Part shown: piece after piece, positions 8,448-18,196 of the stretch
Layout: each line of letters opens with the position of its first letter
Numbering within the stretch: position 1 is the first letter of the stretch
Origin: Microbacterium trichothecenolyticum
GTDB lineage: Bacteria; Actinomycetota; Actinomycetes; Actinomycetales; Microbacteriaceae
Direction: 5' to 3'
NCBI RefSeq assembly: GCF_030818955.1
Contig: NZ_JAUTBF010000001.1
Coordinates: forward strand, 1,984,001 to 2,048,000
DNA length: 64,000 bases
Program-made: the position numbers and the translations under genes
The notes under the pieces: generated by a model
Told to the model about the DNA's origin: nothing
Databases searched by the model: none
Seen by the model: the letters and a program-made list of their open reading frames with translations, nothing else

Positions 8448-10562
8448 TTACTCGCCCTTGTTCTTCTGGACGATCTCGTCGGCCACGGCCTTCGGGACAT
8501 CGGCGTAGCTGTCGAACTCCATGGAGTAGACGGCACGGCCCGAGGTCTTCGAACGCAGGTCGCCGATGTAGCCGAACATCTCGGACAGCGGCACGTTGGC
8601 GCGGACGACCTTGACGCCGGCGGCGTCTTCCATCGACTGGATCTGGCCACGACGCGAGTTCAGGTCGCCGATGACATCACCCATGTACTCCTCGGGAGTA
8701 CGCACCTCGACAGCCATGATCGGCTCGAGGATGGTCGGGTTCGCCTTGCGGACGGCCTCCTTGAAGCCCATGGAGCCGGCGATCTTGAACGCCATCTCCG
8801 AGGAGTCGACGTCGTGCGAAGCGCCGTCGAGCAGGATCGCCTTGACACCGACCATGGGGTAGCCGGCGAGCACGCCGACGTTCATGGCGTCCTGGAAGCC
8901 CTGGTCGGTCGGCGAGATGTACTCGCGCGGGATACGACCACCCGTGACCTTGTTCTCGAACTCGTAGGTCTTGTCGGCCGTGACCTCGAGGGGCTCGATC
9001 GCGAACTGGATCTTCGCGAACTGACCCGAACCACCGGTCTGCTTCTTGTGGGTGTAGTCGTGGCGCTCGACCGACTTGCGGATCGTCTCGCGGTAGGCCA
9101 CCTGGGGCTTTCCGACGTTGGCCTCGACCTTGAACTCGCGCTTCATGCGGTCGACCAGGATGTCGAGGTGGAGCTCGCCCATACCCTTGATGACGGTCTG
9201 ACCGGTCTCGGCGTTCTGCTCGACGCGGAACGTCGGGTCTTCTTCGGCGAGCTTCTGGATGGCGACACCCAGCTTCTCCTGGTCGGCCTTGGTCTTGGGC
9301 TCGATGGCGACCTCGATGACCGGCTCGGGGAAGGTCATCGACTCGAGCACGACCTGGTTGGCCGGGTCGCACAGGGTGTCACCGGTGGTGGTGTCCTTCA
9401 GGCCGATGACCGCGTAGATGTGACCGGCGGTGACCGAGTCGACGGGCATCTCCTTGTTGGCGTGCATCTGGAAGATCTTCCCGATGCGCTCCTTCTTGCC
9501 CTTGGTCGCGTTGACGACCTGGGCACCGGAGTCGAGGTGACCCGAGTACACGCGGATGTAGGTGAGGCGACCGAAGAACGGGTGCGTCACGATCTTGAAC
9601 GCGAGGGCCGCGAAGGGCTCCTCACGATCGGCGTGGCGCTCGATGACGATCTCTTCGTCCTTGGGGTCGTGGGCCTCGATGGCGGGCACGTCCAGGGGCG
9701 AGGGAAGGTAGTCGACGACCGCGTCGAGCATGGGCTGCACGCCGCGGTTCTTGAACGCCGAACCGCAGAGCACGGGGTAGAGCTCGGAGGCGATCGTCAT
9801 CTTGCGGATGGCGCCCTTGATCTCGGCGACCGTGAGCTCCTCACCGCCGAAGAACTTCTCGAGGAGAGCGTCGTCGGACTCGGCGACGGTCTCGAGCAGC
9901 TGCTGACGGTACTCGGCGGCCTTGTCGGCGAGGTCGGCCGGGATCTCCTGGATCTCGTACTTCGCACCCATGGTCACGTCACCCTTGGCGTCACCGGGCC
10001 AGACCAGCGCGCGCATCTCGACGAGGTCGATGACGCCCACGAAGTCGTTCTCGGAGCCGATGGGCAGCTGGATGACCAGCGGCTTGGCCTTCAGGCGGTT
10101 GACGATGGTGTCGACCGTGAAGTAGAAGTCGGCGCCCAGCTTGTCCATCTTGTTGACGAAGCAGATGCGGGGGACGTCGTACTTGTCGGCCTGACGCCAC
10201 ACGGTCTCGGACTGGGGCTCGACGCCCTCCTTGCCGTCGAAGACGGCGACGGCACCGTCGAGCACGCGGAGCGAGCGCTCGACCTCGACGGTGAAGTCGA
10301 CGTGGCCGGGGGTGTCGATGATGTTGATCTGGTTCTTGTCCCAGAAGCAGGTCACAGCAGCGGAGGTGATGGTGATGCCACGCTCCTGCTCCTGCTCCAT
10401 CCAGTCGGTGGTCGCCGCACCATCGTGCGTCTCACCGATCTTGTGGTTGACGCCCGTGTAGAACAGGATGCGCTCGGTCGTCGTGGTCTTGCCGGCATCG
10501 ATGTGGGCCATGATGCCGATGTTGCGGACCTTGTGCAGGTCGGTGAGCACGTCTTGTGCCAC
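8448..10562 (-). CDS. fusA: Elongation factor G
   Basis: This 704-residue translocase GTPase moves tRNAs and mRNA after peptide bond formation and acts with RRF in recycling. The G1 motif AHIDAGKT is at residues 19-26, followed by the family-typical RGITITSAA switch I and DTPGHVDFT. The later [20 protein letters not shown] and YRETIRK segments mark domains II-V. I chose GTG 10562 because AAGGAAG lies about 6 bases upstream and the protein then starts VAQDVLTDL; an in-frame start at 10604 would add 14 unlikely residues. It follows rpsG by 87 bases that hold a hairpin. Confidence 0.98.
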   Translation of the reverse strand: MAQDVLTDLHKVRNIGIMAHIDAGKTTTTERILFYTGVNHKIGETHDGAATTDWMEQEQERGITITSAAVTCFWDKNQINIIDTPGHVDFTVEVERSLRVLDGAVAVFDGKEGVEPQSETVWRQADKYDVPRICFVNKMDKLGADFYFTVDTIVNRLKAKPLVIQLPIGSENDFVGVIDLVEMRALVWPGDAKGDVTMGAKYEIQEIPADLADKAAEYRQQLLETVAESDDALLEKFFGGEELTVAEIKGAIRKMTIASELYPVLCGSAFKNRGVQPMLDAVVDYLPSPLDVPAIEAHDPKDEEIVIERHADREEPFAALAFKIVTHPFFGRLTYIRVYSGHLDSGAQVVNATKGKKERIGKIFQMHANKEMPVDSVTAGHIYAVIGLKDTTTGDTLCDPANQVVLESMTFPEPVIEVAIEPKTKADQEKLGVAIQKLAEEDPTFRVEQNAETGQTVIKGMGELHLDILVDRMKREFKVEANVGKPQVAYRETIRKSVERHDYTHKKQTGGSGQFAKIQFAIEPLEVTADKTYEFENKVTGGRIPREYISPTDQGFQDAMNVGVLAGYPMVGVKAILLDGASHDVDSSEMAFKIAGSMGFKEAVRKANPTILEPIMAVEVRTPEEYMGDVIGDLNSRRGQIQSMEDAAGVKVVRANVPLSEMFGYIGDLRSKTSGRAVYSMEFDSYADVPKAVADEIVQKNKGE

Positions 10563-10605
10563 GGGTGTCTTCCTTACCTGTTGGGAGGTTGATGCCGGGC
10601 CCATC

Positions 10606-10642
10606 GGAGGGTCCGCGACCGGGGTTCGGCCGCGGACCCTCC
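10606..10642 (-). other. Intercistronic hairpin between rpsG and fusA
   Basis: GGAGGGTCCGCG (10606-10617) and CGCGGACCCTCC (10631-10642) form a perfect 12-bp stem with a 13-base loop, starting 7 bases after the rpsG stop. Within an operon this may be a processing or stabilising structure or a partial terminator that sets the S7:EF-G ratio. Confidence 0.7.
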
Positions 10643-10649
10643 GCGGGTT

Positions 10650-11120
10650 TTACCAGCGGTAGTGCGCGAAGGCGCGGTTCGACTCGGCCATCTTGTGGGT
10701 GTCTTCGCGGCGCTTGACCGCGGCACCGAGGCCGTTCGAGGCGTCGAGGATCTCGTTCTGCAGACGCTCGGTCATCGTCTTCTCACGACGGCCCTTCGCG
10801 TAGCTCACGAGCCAGCGCAGCGCGAGCGTGTTCGCACGGTGCGGCTTGACCTCGACGGGAACCTGGTAGGTCGAGCCACCGACACGGCGGCTCTTGACCT
10901 CGAGGGTGGGACGGACGTTGTCGAGCGCCTTCTTGAGCGTTGCGACGGCGTCCTGGCTGTTCTTCGCCTCGACACCCTTGAGGGCGTCGTAGACGATCGA
11001 CTCGGCGATGGACTTCTTGCCGTCGACGAGGATCTTGTTGACCAGCTGGGTGACGACGGGAGCGCCGTACACCGGGTCGTTGACGACGGGACGCTTCGGG
11101 GCGGGACCCTTACGAGGCAT
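10650..11120 (-). CDS. rpsG: 30S ribosomal protein S7
   Basis: This 156-residue protein nucleates assembly of the 30S head and contacts tRNA in the E site. [31 protein letters not shown] and [14 protein letters not shown] are the canonical S7 segments, and the C-terminus [14 protein letters not shown] is standard for actinobacteria. Length matches the family. It begins 5 bases after the rpsL stop, so the two are cotranscribed in the str operon. Confidence 0.99.
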   Translation of the reverse strand: MPRKGPAPKRPVVNDPVYGAPVVTQLVNKILVDGKKSIAESIVYDALKGVEAKNSQDAVATLKKALDNVRPTLEVKSRRVGGSTYQVPVEVKPHRANTLALRWLVSYAKGRREKTMTERLQNEILDASNGLGAAVKRREDTHKMAESNRAFAHYRW

Positions 11121-11125
11121 GGTTC

Positions 11126-11494
11126 TCAGCCCTTCTTCGCGCCGTAGCGGCTGCGAGCCTGCTTACGGTTCTTGACAGCCTGGGTGTCGAGCGCACCGCG
11201 GACGATCTTGTAACGGACACCGGGGAGGTCCTTCACACGACCACCGCGCACGAGCACGAGCGAGTGCTCCTGCAGGTTGTGGCCCTCACCGGGGATGTAG
11301 GCGGTGACCTCGGTGCCGTTGCGCAGCTTCACGCGAGCGACCTTGCGCATGGCCGAGTTCGGCTTCTTGGGGGTCGTGGTGTACACGCGGGTGCACACGC
11401 CGGCCTGCTGGGGGTTCGACTTCAGCGCGGGAGCCTTGGTCTTCGAGACCTTCGGCGAGCGGCCCTTGCGAACCAACTGCTGAATGGTTGGCAC
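11126..11494 (-). CDS. rpsL: 30S ribosomal protein S12
   Basis: This 122-residue protein of the decoding centre starts the str operon. Both positions linked to streptomycin resistance are wild type: Lys43 in [11 protein letters not shown] and Lys88 in [12 protein letters not shown], so a sensitive allele is predicted at this locus. GTG 11494 has AAGGAG 6 bases upstream (AAGGAGAGAACGTG). The length and the C-terminal RSRYGAKKG are typical of actinobacteria. The gene is followed by rpsG and fusA. Confidence 0.99.
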   Translation of the reverse strand: MPTIQQLVRKGRSPKVSKTKAPALKSNPQQAGVCTRVYTTTPKKPNSAMRKVARVKLRNGTEVTAYIPGEGHNLQEHSLVLVRGGRVKDLPGVRYKIVRGALDTQAVKNRKQARSRYGAKKG

Positions 11495-11847
11495 GTTCTC
11501 TCCTTGATTGGCTGGGGGTTCCTGTCGGTTCCGCCCAGGTGCTGCACGGTGACAGCGGTCGTGTCTCCCCCGACACCTCGCTCATCTTGCGATTCGTGAC
11601 GTGTCGGGCTCACGTGTGATCCACCGCGCGACAGAATGATCGGACACGGTTCGTGGTGGATATGCCGTGGGGGCGACCTGTTCGCAGGCCGATCCCTGAG
11701 ATGGTGCGAGCGTTGATCCGTACGACACGCCCGAGGGCATGACGTACGGCGCGCGTGAACGCACACCCGCTCAATGATACGCGCTCCCCGGGGGTGGGGC
11801 AAACGTGCCCGGACGCACGGACCGAGAGCGTGCCGCGGCCCGGCCGG
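11495..11847 (-). promoter_or_regulatory. rpsL upstream region with two mutually exclusive hairpins
   Basis: This 353-base gene-free stretch should hold the str operon promoter and leader. No convincing -35/-10 pair was found. In minus-strand order CCCGACAC (11608-11601) can pair with GTGTCGGG (11576-11569). The GTGTC part of that second arm can instead pair with GACAC (11565-11561). Only one pairing can form at a time, which is the logic of an attenuator. The promoter-distal part, beyond the leader and next to the preceding gene's stop at 11848, shows nothing clear. Confidence 0.4.
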
Positions 11848-12633
11848 TCAGCCGAACAGCAGCAGGGCCGCCCCGACCGCGGCGGCCGCCAGCACGACGA
11901 CCACGCCGACCACGAGCAGCAGCCGGAGAGGTCGACGACGCGAGGTGCGCGGCCGGACGACGGCGGCATCGCCCGCGCGAAGACGAGCGGGCCCCGGCGA
12001 TCGACGCTCGATGCGTGCGGGCTCGTCGGTGCGCGGCACGTAGGACTGCTGCTCCCCGGCGACGGGGACGCGCGCGGAGCGCACGGCGCCGGGGACCTCG
12101 CGCGCGGTCTCGAGTGCAGATGCCGCCGCCCTCGGAGCTCGGCGGCGGCGGGCGCCCCTGGTGGTGCTCTCGTCGGCCGCGGGTACCGCGGTCGACGGCG
12201 GCGATGCCGGCCGCGCGCCCCGACCGCGCGAGGCCGGAGCGGTGACGCCGTCGACAGCGCCCCCGGGGACGCTTTCGGCGCGGCGGCGCGTGGCCTCGTC
12301 GAGGTCGGGGGCTGGCGTCGGCGCCGGCCGGCGACGCGTGGTCTCGTCGAGGTCGGAGGCGGGCGCGGGCTGCGGGTCGGCGCGACGGCGCGGTGCCGTG
12401 GCGAACACGTCGTCCTGGTGAGAGGCAGCAGCCGGGCCGGCTTCCGGCCCGCGCGACACGATCGTGTCGTCGTCGAGAAGGCCCGCGGTGGATCGCACGG
12501 TGTCGTCGTCGAGGCGGTCGTCAGCGACGGTGTCTTCGGCGGCAGCCTGCGGGACCGCCGGCCACGCACGGAGCCTGCCCGCCCAGAGGGTGACGTCGTC
12601 GGGCTCGTCGGAACGGTCGCCCGGGCCGCTCAC
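11848..12633 (-). CDS. Membrane-anchored protein with repeated acidic-threonine motifs
   Basis: This 261-residue protein is unrecognised by family. It is low complexity, acidic at the N-terminus and Arg/Ala/Pro-rich later, and ends in one membrane helix (about 236-260) with almost nothing after it, so it is tail-anchored with the rest in the cytoplasm. Threonines follow acidic runs at T15, T35, T45 and T57 (both LDDDT), T98-99 (DLDETT), T115 (DLDEAT) and T157-158 (ADESTT). That resembles the acidic-Thr sites favoured by PknB-type kinases and bound by FHA domains. Its GTG start overlaps the stop of the FHA gene by 4 bases and the kinase gene heads the same operon, so it is a candidate phospho-acceptor. 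This role is an inference. Confidence 0.65.
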   Translation of the reverse strand: MSGPGDRSDEPDDVTLWAGRLRAWPAVPQAAAEDTVADDRLDDDTVRSTAGLLDDDTIVSRGPEAGPAAASHQDDVFATAPRRRADPQPAPASDLDETTRRRPAPTPAPDLDEATRRRAESVPGGAVDGVTAPASRGRGARPASPPSTAVPAADESTTRGARRRRAPRAAASALETAREVPGAVRSARVPVAGEQQSYVPRTDEPARIERRSPGPARLRAGDAAVVRPRTSRRRPLRLLLVVGVVVVLAAAAVGAALLLFG

Positions 12634-14267
12634 ACGTCTCTCCGCGACAGACGCACCTCCGCGTCACCGAGGAAGAAGCGTTCGCCGGCTTCGATCTCCT
12701 CCCCCGGGGGCGCTTCGACCTCCGTCCCCATGAGAGTGGCGAACAGCACGCCGTTCGTGGAGTCCAGATCGGTGACGTACCAGGTCTCCCCGCGTAGCTG
12801 CAGGCGCGCGTGGGTCTTGGACACGGTGCGCGTCTCGTCCGAGATGGAGACGAGCTGCGCATCGGGGTACGCCGGGTCGGATGCCGGACGACGACCGAGG
12901 ATGACGATGGGCGCGGTGAGATCGATCGGCGCACCGCCCGGCGGGATCAGGGCCCACGGGATCCGCTTGCGCCGCGTCACGACGGTGCGGTCGAGCGCAT
13001 CGAGGTCGTCGCTGTCGTCGTCTCGGTCGGCGGGCAGCCCCGGCTGTGCGTACAGGGCGGAGACCGACGTGCGCGCCGACCTCGGCGCTCCGGCATCCGG
13101 GGCATCGGGCACCGCGGAGACCGCCTCGGACAGCTCCGGGAACTCGTCGGGGTCGGCGGCCTCGGGCGCGCGCGGTGCCGGGACCGGCGCCGGCGCCGGA
13201 CGGGTGAGCGGCGCCCCGGCGTCGACGTCCGGCGTGTCGGCGGCCGACCGCGCCGAGCGACGCGGCGGGTTCGCCCAGGGCGCGGAGCCGGCGTCATCCG
13301 CGGGAGACGGCGCGGAGGAGGCGTCGACAACGGCGTCGCCGGTCGGCGCGGGGGGCGCCCACACGGGAGACGGCGCGCCCGCCGTCGATGAGACGGGAAC
13401 GTGGGGGCCGACCGCCTCGGCGTCGTCATCGACGCGGGCGGGCGAAACCGCGTGCGAGCGCGCGTCGATCGGGGTCTCGCCCGTCGCGGGGGCTTCGGCG
13501 CGCAGGGCATCGAGGACGTCGAACACCGACGTCGGAGCCGGTGGCGTCCACCCGGCGGACACCTGCGCGGGTGCGAGGGCGTCATCGGCGGGCACGCCAG
13601 CACCGCGTCGGCGCGACCCGTCCGCGTTCGAGGAGAGCAGGTCGGACGGCGCAGCCCAGTCGCTCGGCGACGGCACGGCATCTGCCAACGAACCGGACGG
13701 CGCGGCGAAAGGCAGCGCCACGGGCTCCGACATCACGGCCGGCTCGACGGGGCGCGCGGCGCCCGCACCTCGCTCGCCGTCGGTGGCCTGCTCCGGCGTC
13801 CACCCGCCGATCAGCGGCACGTACGGGCCGTCGAACTCCCGGCCGCGGCGGACGGGGACGGAGTCCTCGTCGATGCCCGAACGCGCAGACCCGCCGCCGC
13901 CATCGCCGTCCCAGCGAGCTGATCCGAAGCCCAGAATGCTGGCCCAGATCACGGGGAAGAGGGCGCCGACCACCGTCATCCCGCCGCCGGCGCCGAAGCC
14001 CACCGAGATGCGGTGGACAGACACGATGAACACGACGATGAACGCGATGCCGCCGAAGAGGGGCACGATGTTCAGCAGAACGAGCCAGGGCGAGAAGCCG
14101 CCGATCTTCAGCACCATCGCCACGTTGAGCACCGGGATCCACGCCTTCCACACGGGCTCGCCGATCTTGCGGAACAGCGCGGCCAGCGCCACCGCGAACC
14201 AGACGTACAGCAGGACGACGAGCGCGAGCGAGGTCGCACCGAGCACCAGTGTGGTGGAATCCGTCAT
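12630..14267 (-). CDS. DUF5684 membrane domain - FHA domain fusion
   Basis: This 545-residue protein has about four membrane helices in residues 1-125, including FRKIGEPVWKAWIPVLN, typical of the DUF5684 family. A long disordered Ala/Pro/Asp-rich cytoplasmic linker follows, then a C-terminal FHA domain (about 445-545). The FHA core residues are present: ILGRRP (GR), SKTHARLQL (S-x-x-H) and DLDSTNGV (S-T-N-G), so it should bind phosphothreonine. ATG 14267 overlaps the stop of the TgpA-like gene (ATGA). As the reader module of a kinase operon it probably brings phosphorylated partners to the membrane. Confidence 0.85.
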   Translation of the reverse strand: MTDSTTLVLGATSLALVVLLYVWFAVALAALFRKIGEPVWKAWIPVLNVAMVLKIGGFSPWLVLLNIVPLFGGIAFIVVFIVSVHRISVGFGAGGGMTVVGALFPVIWASILGFGSARWDGDGGGGSARSGIDEDSVPVRRGREFDGPYVPLIGGWTPEQATDGERGAGAARPVEPAVMSEPVALPFAAPSGSLADAVPSPSDWAAPSDLLSSNADGSRRRGAGVPADDALAPAQVSAGWTPPAPTSVFDVLDALRAEAPATGETPIDARSHAVSPARVDDDAEAVGPHVPVSSTAGAPSPVWAPPAPTGDAVVDASSAPSPADDAGSAPWANPPRRSARSAADTPDVDAGAPLTRPAPAPVPAPRAPEAADPDEFPELSEAVSAVPDAPDAGAPRSARTSVSALYAQPGLPADRDDDSDDLDALDRTVVTRRKRIPWALIPPGGAPIDLTAPIVILGRRPASDPAYPDAQLVSISDETRTVSKTHARLQLRGETWYVTDLDSTNGVLFATLMGTEVEAPPGEEIEAGERFFLGDAEVRLSRRDV

Positions 14268-16780
14268 GTCGTGTCGCGTCCCGTCGGGGCGGTGGGACGC
14301 TTCCCCCTCTCGTCGCGATGCAGGGACCCCGCGCGCGCACGGCGCGGAGTGAGGAACCGCAGGAACGATCTCAACGATACGGCCGCGCGGACGCGACGCC
14401 ACCAGCCCCGCTGACGCAGGAGGACGCGTCGTTCGACCTCGACCATCCGCCAGTAGTCCGCGACCTCGTCGGCCGACACCGCGTCGGGTGCGAAGACCGC
14501 CCGGTCCGCCTCCTCGGCGAGGCGCGTCGCGGACGCGGTGCCGAAGGCCGCGGCGACGTCGTGACGAGTCGGCGCGGGAGGGAGGACGCGGCCCGCATCC
14601 ACCCCGGCATCGACGTACTCGTCCCACCCGCCGGCGATCGCCGCACGCGGATCGGCGTCGCGACGGCGCCCCCGGCGACGAAGCGCCTTGGCGACGACGA
14701 TCGCGAGGAAAGGACCGAACAACACGAGCAGGACGAGCACACCGATGCCGGTCACCCGGAGGACGGGCCACAACCACGCGAGGTCGAGGCCGTCATCGGT
14801 GCGTGCGTCGTCGTCGAGAGCGTTGTCCTCCTGCACGGGCGCCGGAGGAACAACCTCGTCGACGGTGTCGGGACGCACCTCCGTGACGTTTTCGGGGTCC
14901 TGCTGCTGAGTCACCTCCAGGCTCGGCGACTGCTGCCACTGCGGGGTGACGTCGATGCTCGCCCACCGGCCGTCGACGCCCTGGACCTCGGTCCACGCAC
15001 TGAGGTCGCGTGCACGGCACTCCCCCGCCACGCACGTCGGCAGGTCGGGCTCGGCGGAGACGAGACGGGTGCCGACCACGACGCGGGCGGGAAACCCCAG
15101 CTCGCGGGCGATGAGGGCAACCGCCACGGCGAACTGCTCATCGTCTCCGACCGCCGCGACGAAATTGCCCGATGCCGCCGCCCGCGGGTCTTGCTCACGG
15201 TCCAGCAGGCGCTCGAACATGGTGTCGATGCGCGCCACCGAGTGTCCCGACGCGCTGGGCTGAACCTGATACCCCGGCAGGTCGGCCGCCCACGCGGGGA
15301 CGGCGGACCCCGAAGCCGCAAGGCTGTGGCTGAGGTAGCCGCGCTCGCGCAGTACCTGCACGAGCGTCTGCAGAGCCGCACCGGCATCTGCTCCGACCGC
15401 GTGCTCCTGCACCCAGCGCCGCAGGTTGTCGCCGCCGTCGACACCGCCGGACACCCCGGGCGGGGTCAACGTGGTGAGATCGACGGCATCCGGTTCGACC
15501 GCATCCACCCGATACCGGTCGCCGTCGACGAGGCCGCCGCCGGCGGTCTGCACACCGGCCTCGGCATCGGCGCTGTAGTAGAACCCGTCGGCGAGCTGCG
15601 CCCGCCGGTCCCCTTCGAACGTCGCGGAGGCGAGGCTGCCCGCCGTCGGCATCCATATCCCGTTCAGATCGACGACCTCGATGTCGGCCTCGACCGGCCG
15701 GCCCGCCCCGGGATCGCGCTGCGACGGCAGACGGAGGAAACCTCCGCCTTCTTCGCCGGATGCGCGGAAGATCTCGCCGTCGTAGGTGTCGAGCGTGGCG
15801 ACCCGGATCCGCTCGGGCAACGTCCCCTCCCCGCTGACGCGGAAGAGCACGTCGTCAGACCTCGCGTCGGAGAACATCGAACGGTACTGCGCGAGCGGGC
15901 TCACCGCTTCGGCGATCCGGCGGTCGGGCCCGGCCGCCGATCGCAGCACCTGCCGCTCGGCATCCCTCGACACCCACGGGACGACGGCGATCGTCGCCAA
16001 CACGGCCACCGCCAGCATCGCCACGCCCAGGGCGGCGCGTCGACGATCGACGCCCGAACGGCTCGATCTCGACGGCGCCGCGGACACCTCGCTCGCCCGA
16101 CGAAGGGCCCCGAGACGCTCGTCGCGAGCGCGCCACGCCAGCCACAGCACGCAGACCAGCAGGGAGGCGAGCCCCACGGCCGTCTCGACCGGGGCGACGA
16201 GCGTCACCGGACCGAGCGAGAGGGGGGCGCTGGTCGCCGTGCGGCCGAAGAAGAGACCGAAACCGACCATCGCGAGTCCGCTGATCACGGCGCCGGGGGC
16301 ACGGCGATCCTCACGCCATGCGAGCGCGAGGGTCACAACGGTCCCCACCAGAAAGACGACGAGCGCGGGGACCAGCAGATTGCGGTAGGAGCCGACGGGC
16401 AGATCGACCGTCACCAGGTCTTTCCACGCCACGACGACTCCGGCGAGCGCCTCGCCGATTCCCCGCAGCGCATCCGCGGCGGAGGCGAGACGCGACGCGA
16501 CGGCGAGGGGGACGGCGAGCACGACGAACGCACCCGCCACGACTGCCGCCAGCACCCATCCGCTGCCGCGCCGCCACGTGACGACAGCGACGATCACCGC
16601 CGCCACGGCCACTGCGACTCCGACCAGCAGCAGGAATGACGCCGAGGCGTAGATCGGCCACGCCGCCACCGCTGCCAACGCGACGCAGGCGGCGGTGTAC
16701 AGGGATCCGGCCGCGATGCGCGGCGCGGCCGAAACGTCGCGCCGTCCTCGGGCGGCGACGCGGCGACGCCTCTCGCTCAC
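14264..16780 (-). CDS. TgpA-like transglutaminase-fold membrane protein, catalytic residues missing
   Basis: This 838-residue protein has the TgpA architecture: a block of about six N-terminal helices (to about residue 215), an extracytoplasmic region with the transglutaminase core (about 520-615), a further helix (about 675-695), and a DUF4129-like C-terminal tail (RHDVAAAF, ADRAVFAPDA, YWRMVEVERR). In the core, the usual G-x-C-x-x-FA reads GDDEQFAVAVAL, so Asp/Glu replaces the nucleophilic Cys. The usual HAWVEV reads LSAWTEV, so Ser replaces His. The third residue survives in SIDVTP. A normal thiol transglutaminase or protease reaction is therefore unlikely, and a structural or binding role is more likely. 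It overlaps both neighbours by 4 bases. Confidence 0.85.
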   Translation of the reverse strand: MSERRRRVAARGRRDVSAAPRIAAGSLYTAACVALAAVAAWPIYASASFLLLVGVAVAVAAVIVAVVTWRRGSGWVLAAVVAGAFVVLAVPLAVASRLASAADALRGIGEALAGVVVAWKDLVTVDLPVGSYRNLLVPALVVFLVGTVVTLALAWREDRRAPGAVISGLAMVGFGLFFGRTATSAPLSLGPVTLVAPVETAVGLASLLVCVLWLAWRARDERLGALRRASEVSAAPSRSSRSGVDRRRAALGVAMLAVAVLATIAVVPWVSRDAERQVLRSAAGPDRRIAEAVSPLAQYRSMFSDARSDDVLFRVSGEGTLPERIRVATLDTYDGEIFRASGEEGGGFLRLPSQRDPGAGRPVEADIEVVDLNGIWMPTAGSLASATFEGDRRAQLADGFYYSADAEAGVQTAGGGLVDGDRYRVDAVEPDAVDLTTLTPPGVSGGVDGGDNLRRWVQEHAVGADAGAALQTLVQVLRERGYLSHSLAASGSAVPAWAADLPGYQVQPSASGHSVARIDTMFERLLDREQDPRAAASGNFVAAVGDDEQFAVAVALIARELGFPARVVVGTRLVSAEPDLPTCVAGECRARDLSAWTEVQGVDGRWASIDVTPQWQQSPSLEVTQQQDPENVTEVRPDTVDEVVPPAPVQEDNALDDDARTDDGLDLAWLWPVLRVTGIGVLVLLVLFGPFLAIVVAKALRRRGRRRDADPRAAIAGGWDEYVDAGVDAGRVLPPAPTRHDVAAAFGTASATRLAEEADRAVFAPDAVSADEVADYWRMVEVERRVLLRQRGWWRRVRAAVSLRSFLRFLTPRRARAGSLHRDERGKRPTAPTGRDTT

Positions 16781-18153
16781 GAGGTCGCTCCTCTCACGAG
16801 AAGACCCGCCAAATCGTCGAGGGTGCCGATCGTCAGCACGGTCAGACCCGCGATGGACTGCATCCGCGGGTGAGCCCTCTCGTCGCAGATGACGGCGGCG
16901 ACGGCCGTGTCGGCGGGGAAGGCGAGCGCGGCCTGGCGCAGGCTCCCCAGCGGAACGGCCGAGCCGACGACGACGAAGGCGATCGAGAGGCGCTCGTTGG
17001 CCTCGGATGCCAGGCGGCAGACGTCTTCGACGGGCATGGTGTTGTCATGCCGCCCGAGGTCGCTGAAGCCGTCGAGCAGGGCGCGGGGCGAGATCACGGG
17101 CACGTGCCGGATGGCGCGCAGACGCCCCTTGACCACGCGAGGGATCTCGGAGCCCGTGACGATGTCGATGTCGCGCGCATCGCGCACCGCGCGCAGGGCG
17201 AGCGACGCCGCCGCCGACACGGCCAGCTCGTACTCGTCGGCGTCGGCGTACTCCCGGGTCGCCGCCGCCAGGACGACGGCCATGCGCGAGCGGCGGGACT
17301 CCTCGTACTGACGCACCATGAGCCGGCCCGTCTTCGCCGTCGACTTCCAGTGCACCTGACGCGGGGAGTCGCCCGGCACATACTCGCGGATCGCGTGGAA
17401 GGACATGTCGGCGTCCACCAGTCGACGGGTGGCATTGCCCTCGAGGTCGCGTACGAGCCCGGCGCTCGTGGAGGGGATGGCGACCGTGCGCGGGTGCACG
17501 AACACCTCGTGCACGTCGTCGAAGGAGTGCTCTCGGCGGAGCAGGCCCAGGGGGTCGCTACGGACCGTCGTGACCGGTCCGACACGGACGACCCCGCGCG
17601 GCAGGGGCGGGATCTCCAGCGGCTCGGTGGTGCTGTGACCGGGGCGCAGGAGCGGGACGCCGAACTCCACGAGACCGCGCCCGACCGGAATGTCGAGTCG
17701 GCCGGGCAGGGCGGGGCGCGCGCTCTCGTTGCGCACGACGATCTCGCCGGTCACCCCCTGCCCGGCGACCACCCGCTCGTGGACGAGCGCAAGATCGACA
17801 CCGTAAGCGCGGGCTCCGAAGAGGAACGGCACGCTCATCGCCAGCAGCAGCAGCGCGGCACTGCCGGCCACCATCCACTCGACCCAGCCGAAAGCGATCC
17901 CGCACAGCAGCCCGAGCGTCGCCGCGACGACCACCACGGCCCCCGCCGGACGCACCGTACGCCCCGCCCAGCGCACCGTCGCCGTGACCGCGTCGACGGT
18001 GACGCGCCACCATTCGGCGGCCTGCACCACCGCGCGCACGATCCGGCGTTGCCGTCGCGTCGCCGTCGAGGTGATCGACGTACGCGACCCCGTGGCCATC
18101 GTGCCGACCGAGGTACGCGTCAACCTCGACTCGGTGCGCGTCACATCGGGCAT
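16777..18153 (-). CDS. DUF58 domain protein
   Basis: This 458-residue protein has two membrane helices (about residues 66-112), an extended beta-rich region (VVRNESARPALPGRL) and the diagnostic DUF58 segment FHAIREYVPGDSPRQVHWKS near the centre. A von Willebrand A-like half follows. DUF58 proteins are regularly encoded next to MoxR ATPases and are thought to be their clients or partners in assembling envelope complexes. It starts 43 bases after the moxR stop and its stop overlaps the TgpA-like start (GTGA). The metal-binding residues of a true MIDAS are not obvious. Confidence 0.88.
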   Translation of the reverse strand: MPDVTRTESRLTRTSVGTMATGSRTSITSTATRRQRRIVRAVVQAAEWWRVTVDAVTATVRWAGRTVRPAGAVVVVAATLGLLCGIAFGWVEWMVAGSAALLLLAMSVPFLFGARAYGVDLALVHERVVAGQGVTGEIVVRNESARPALPGRLDIPVGRGLVEFGVPLLRPGHSTTEPLEIPPLPRGVVRVGPVTTVRSDPLGLLRREHSFDDVHEVFVHPRTVAIPSTSAGLVRDLEGNATRRLVDADMSFHAIREYVPGDSPRQVHWKSTAKTGRLMVRQYEESRRSRMAVVLAAATREYADADEYELAVSAAASLALRAVRDARDIDIVTGSEIPRVVKGRLRAIRHVPVISPRALLDGFSDLGRHDNTMPVEDVCRLASEANERLSIAFVVVGSAVPLGSLRQAALAFPADTAVAAVICDERAHPRMQSIAGLTVLTIGTLDDLAGLLVRGATS

Positions 18154-18196
18154 GATCCGACCCCCGGGGGTGCGGATGCCGCGGAGCCCGGCACCG

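Noticed and set aside
10643..10655. T-run after the rpsG-fusA hairpin as a terminator
   Set aside because: The TTTT lies on the plus strand side, but the operon is transcribed on minus, where no T-run follows.
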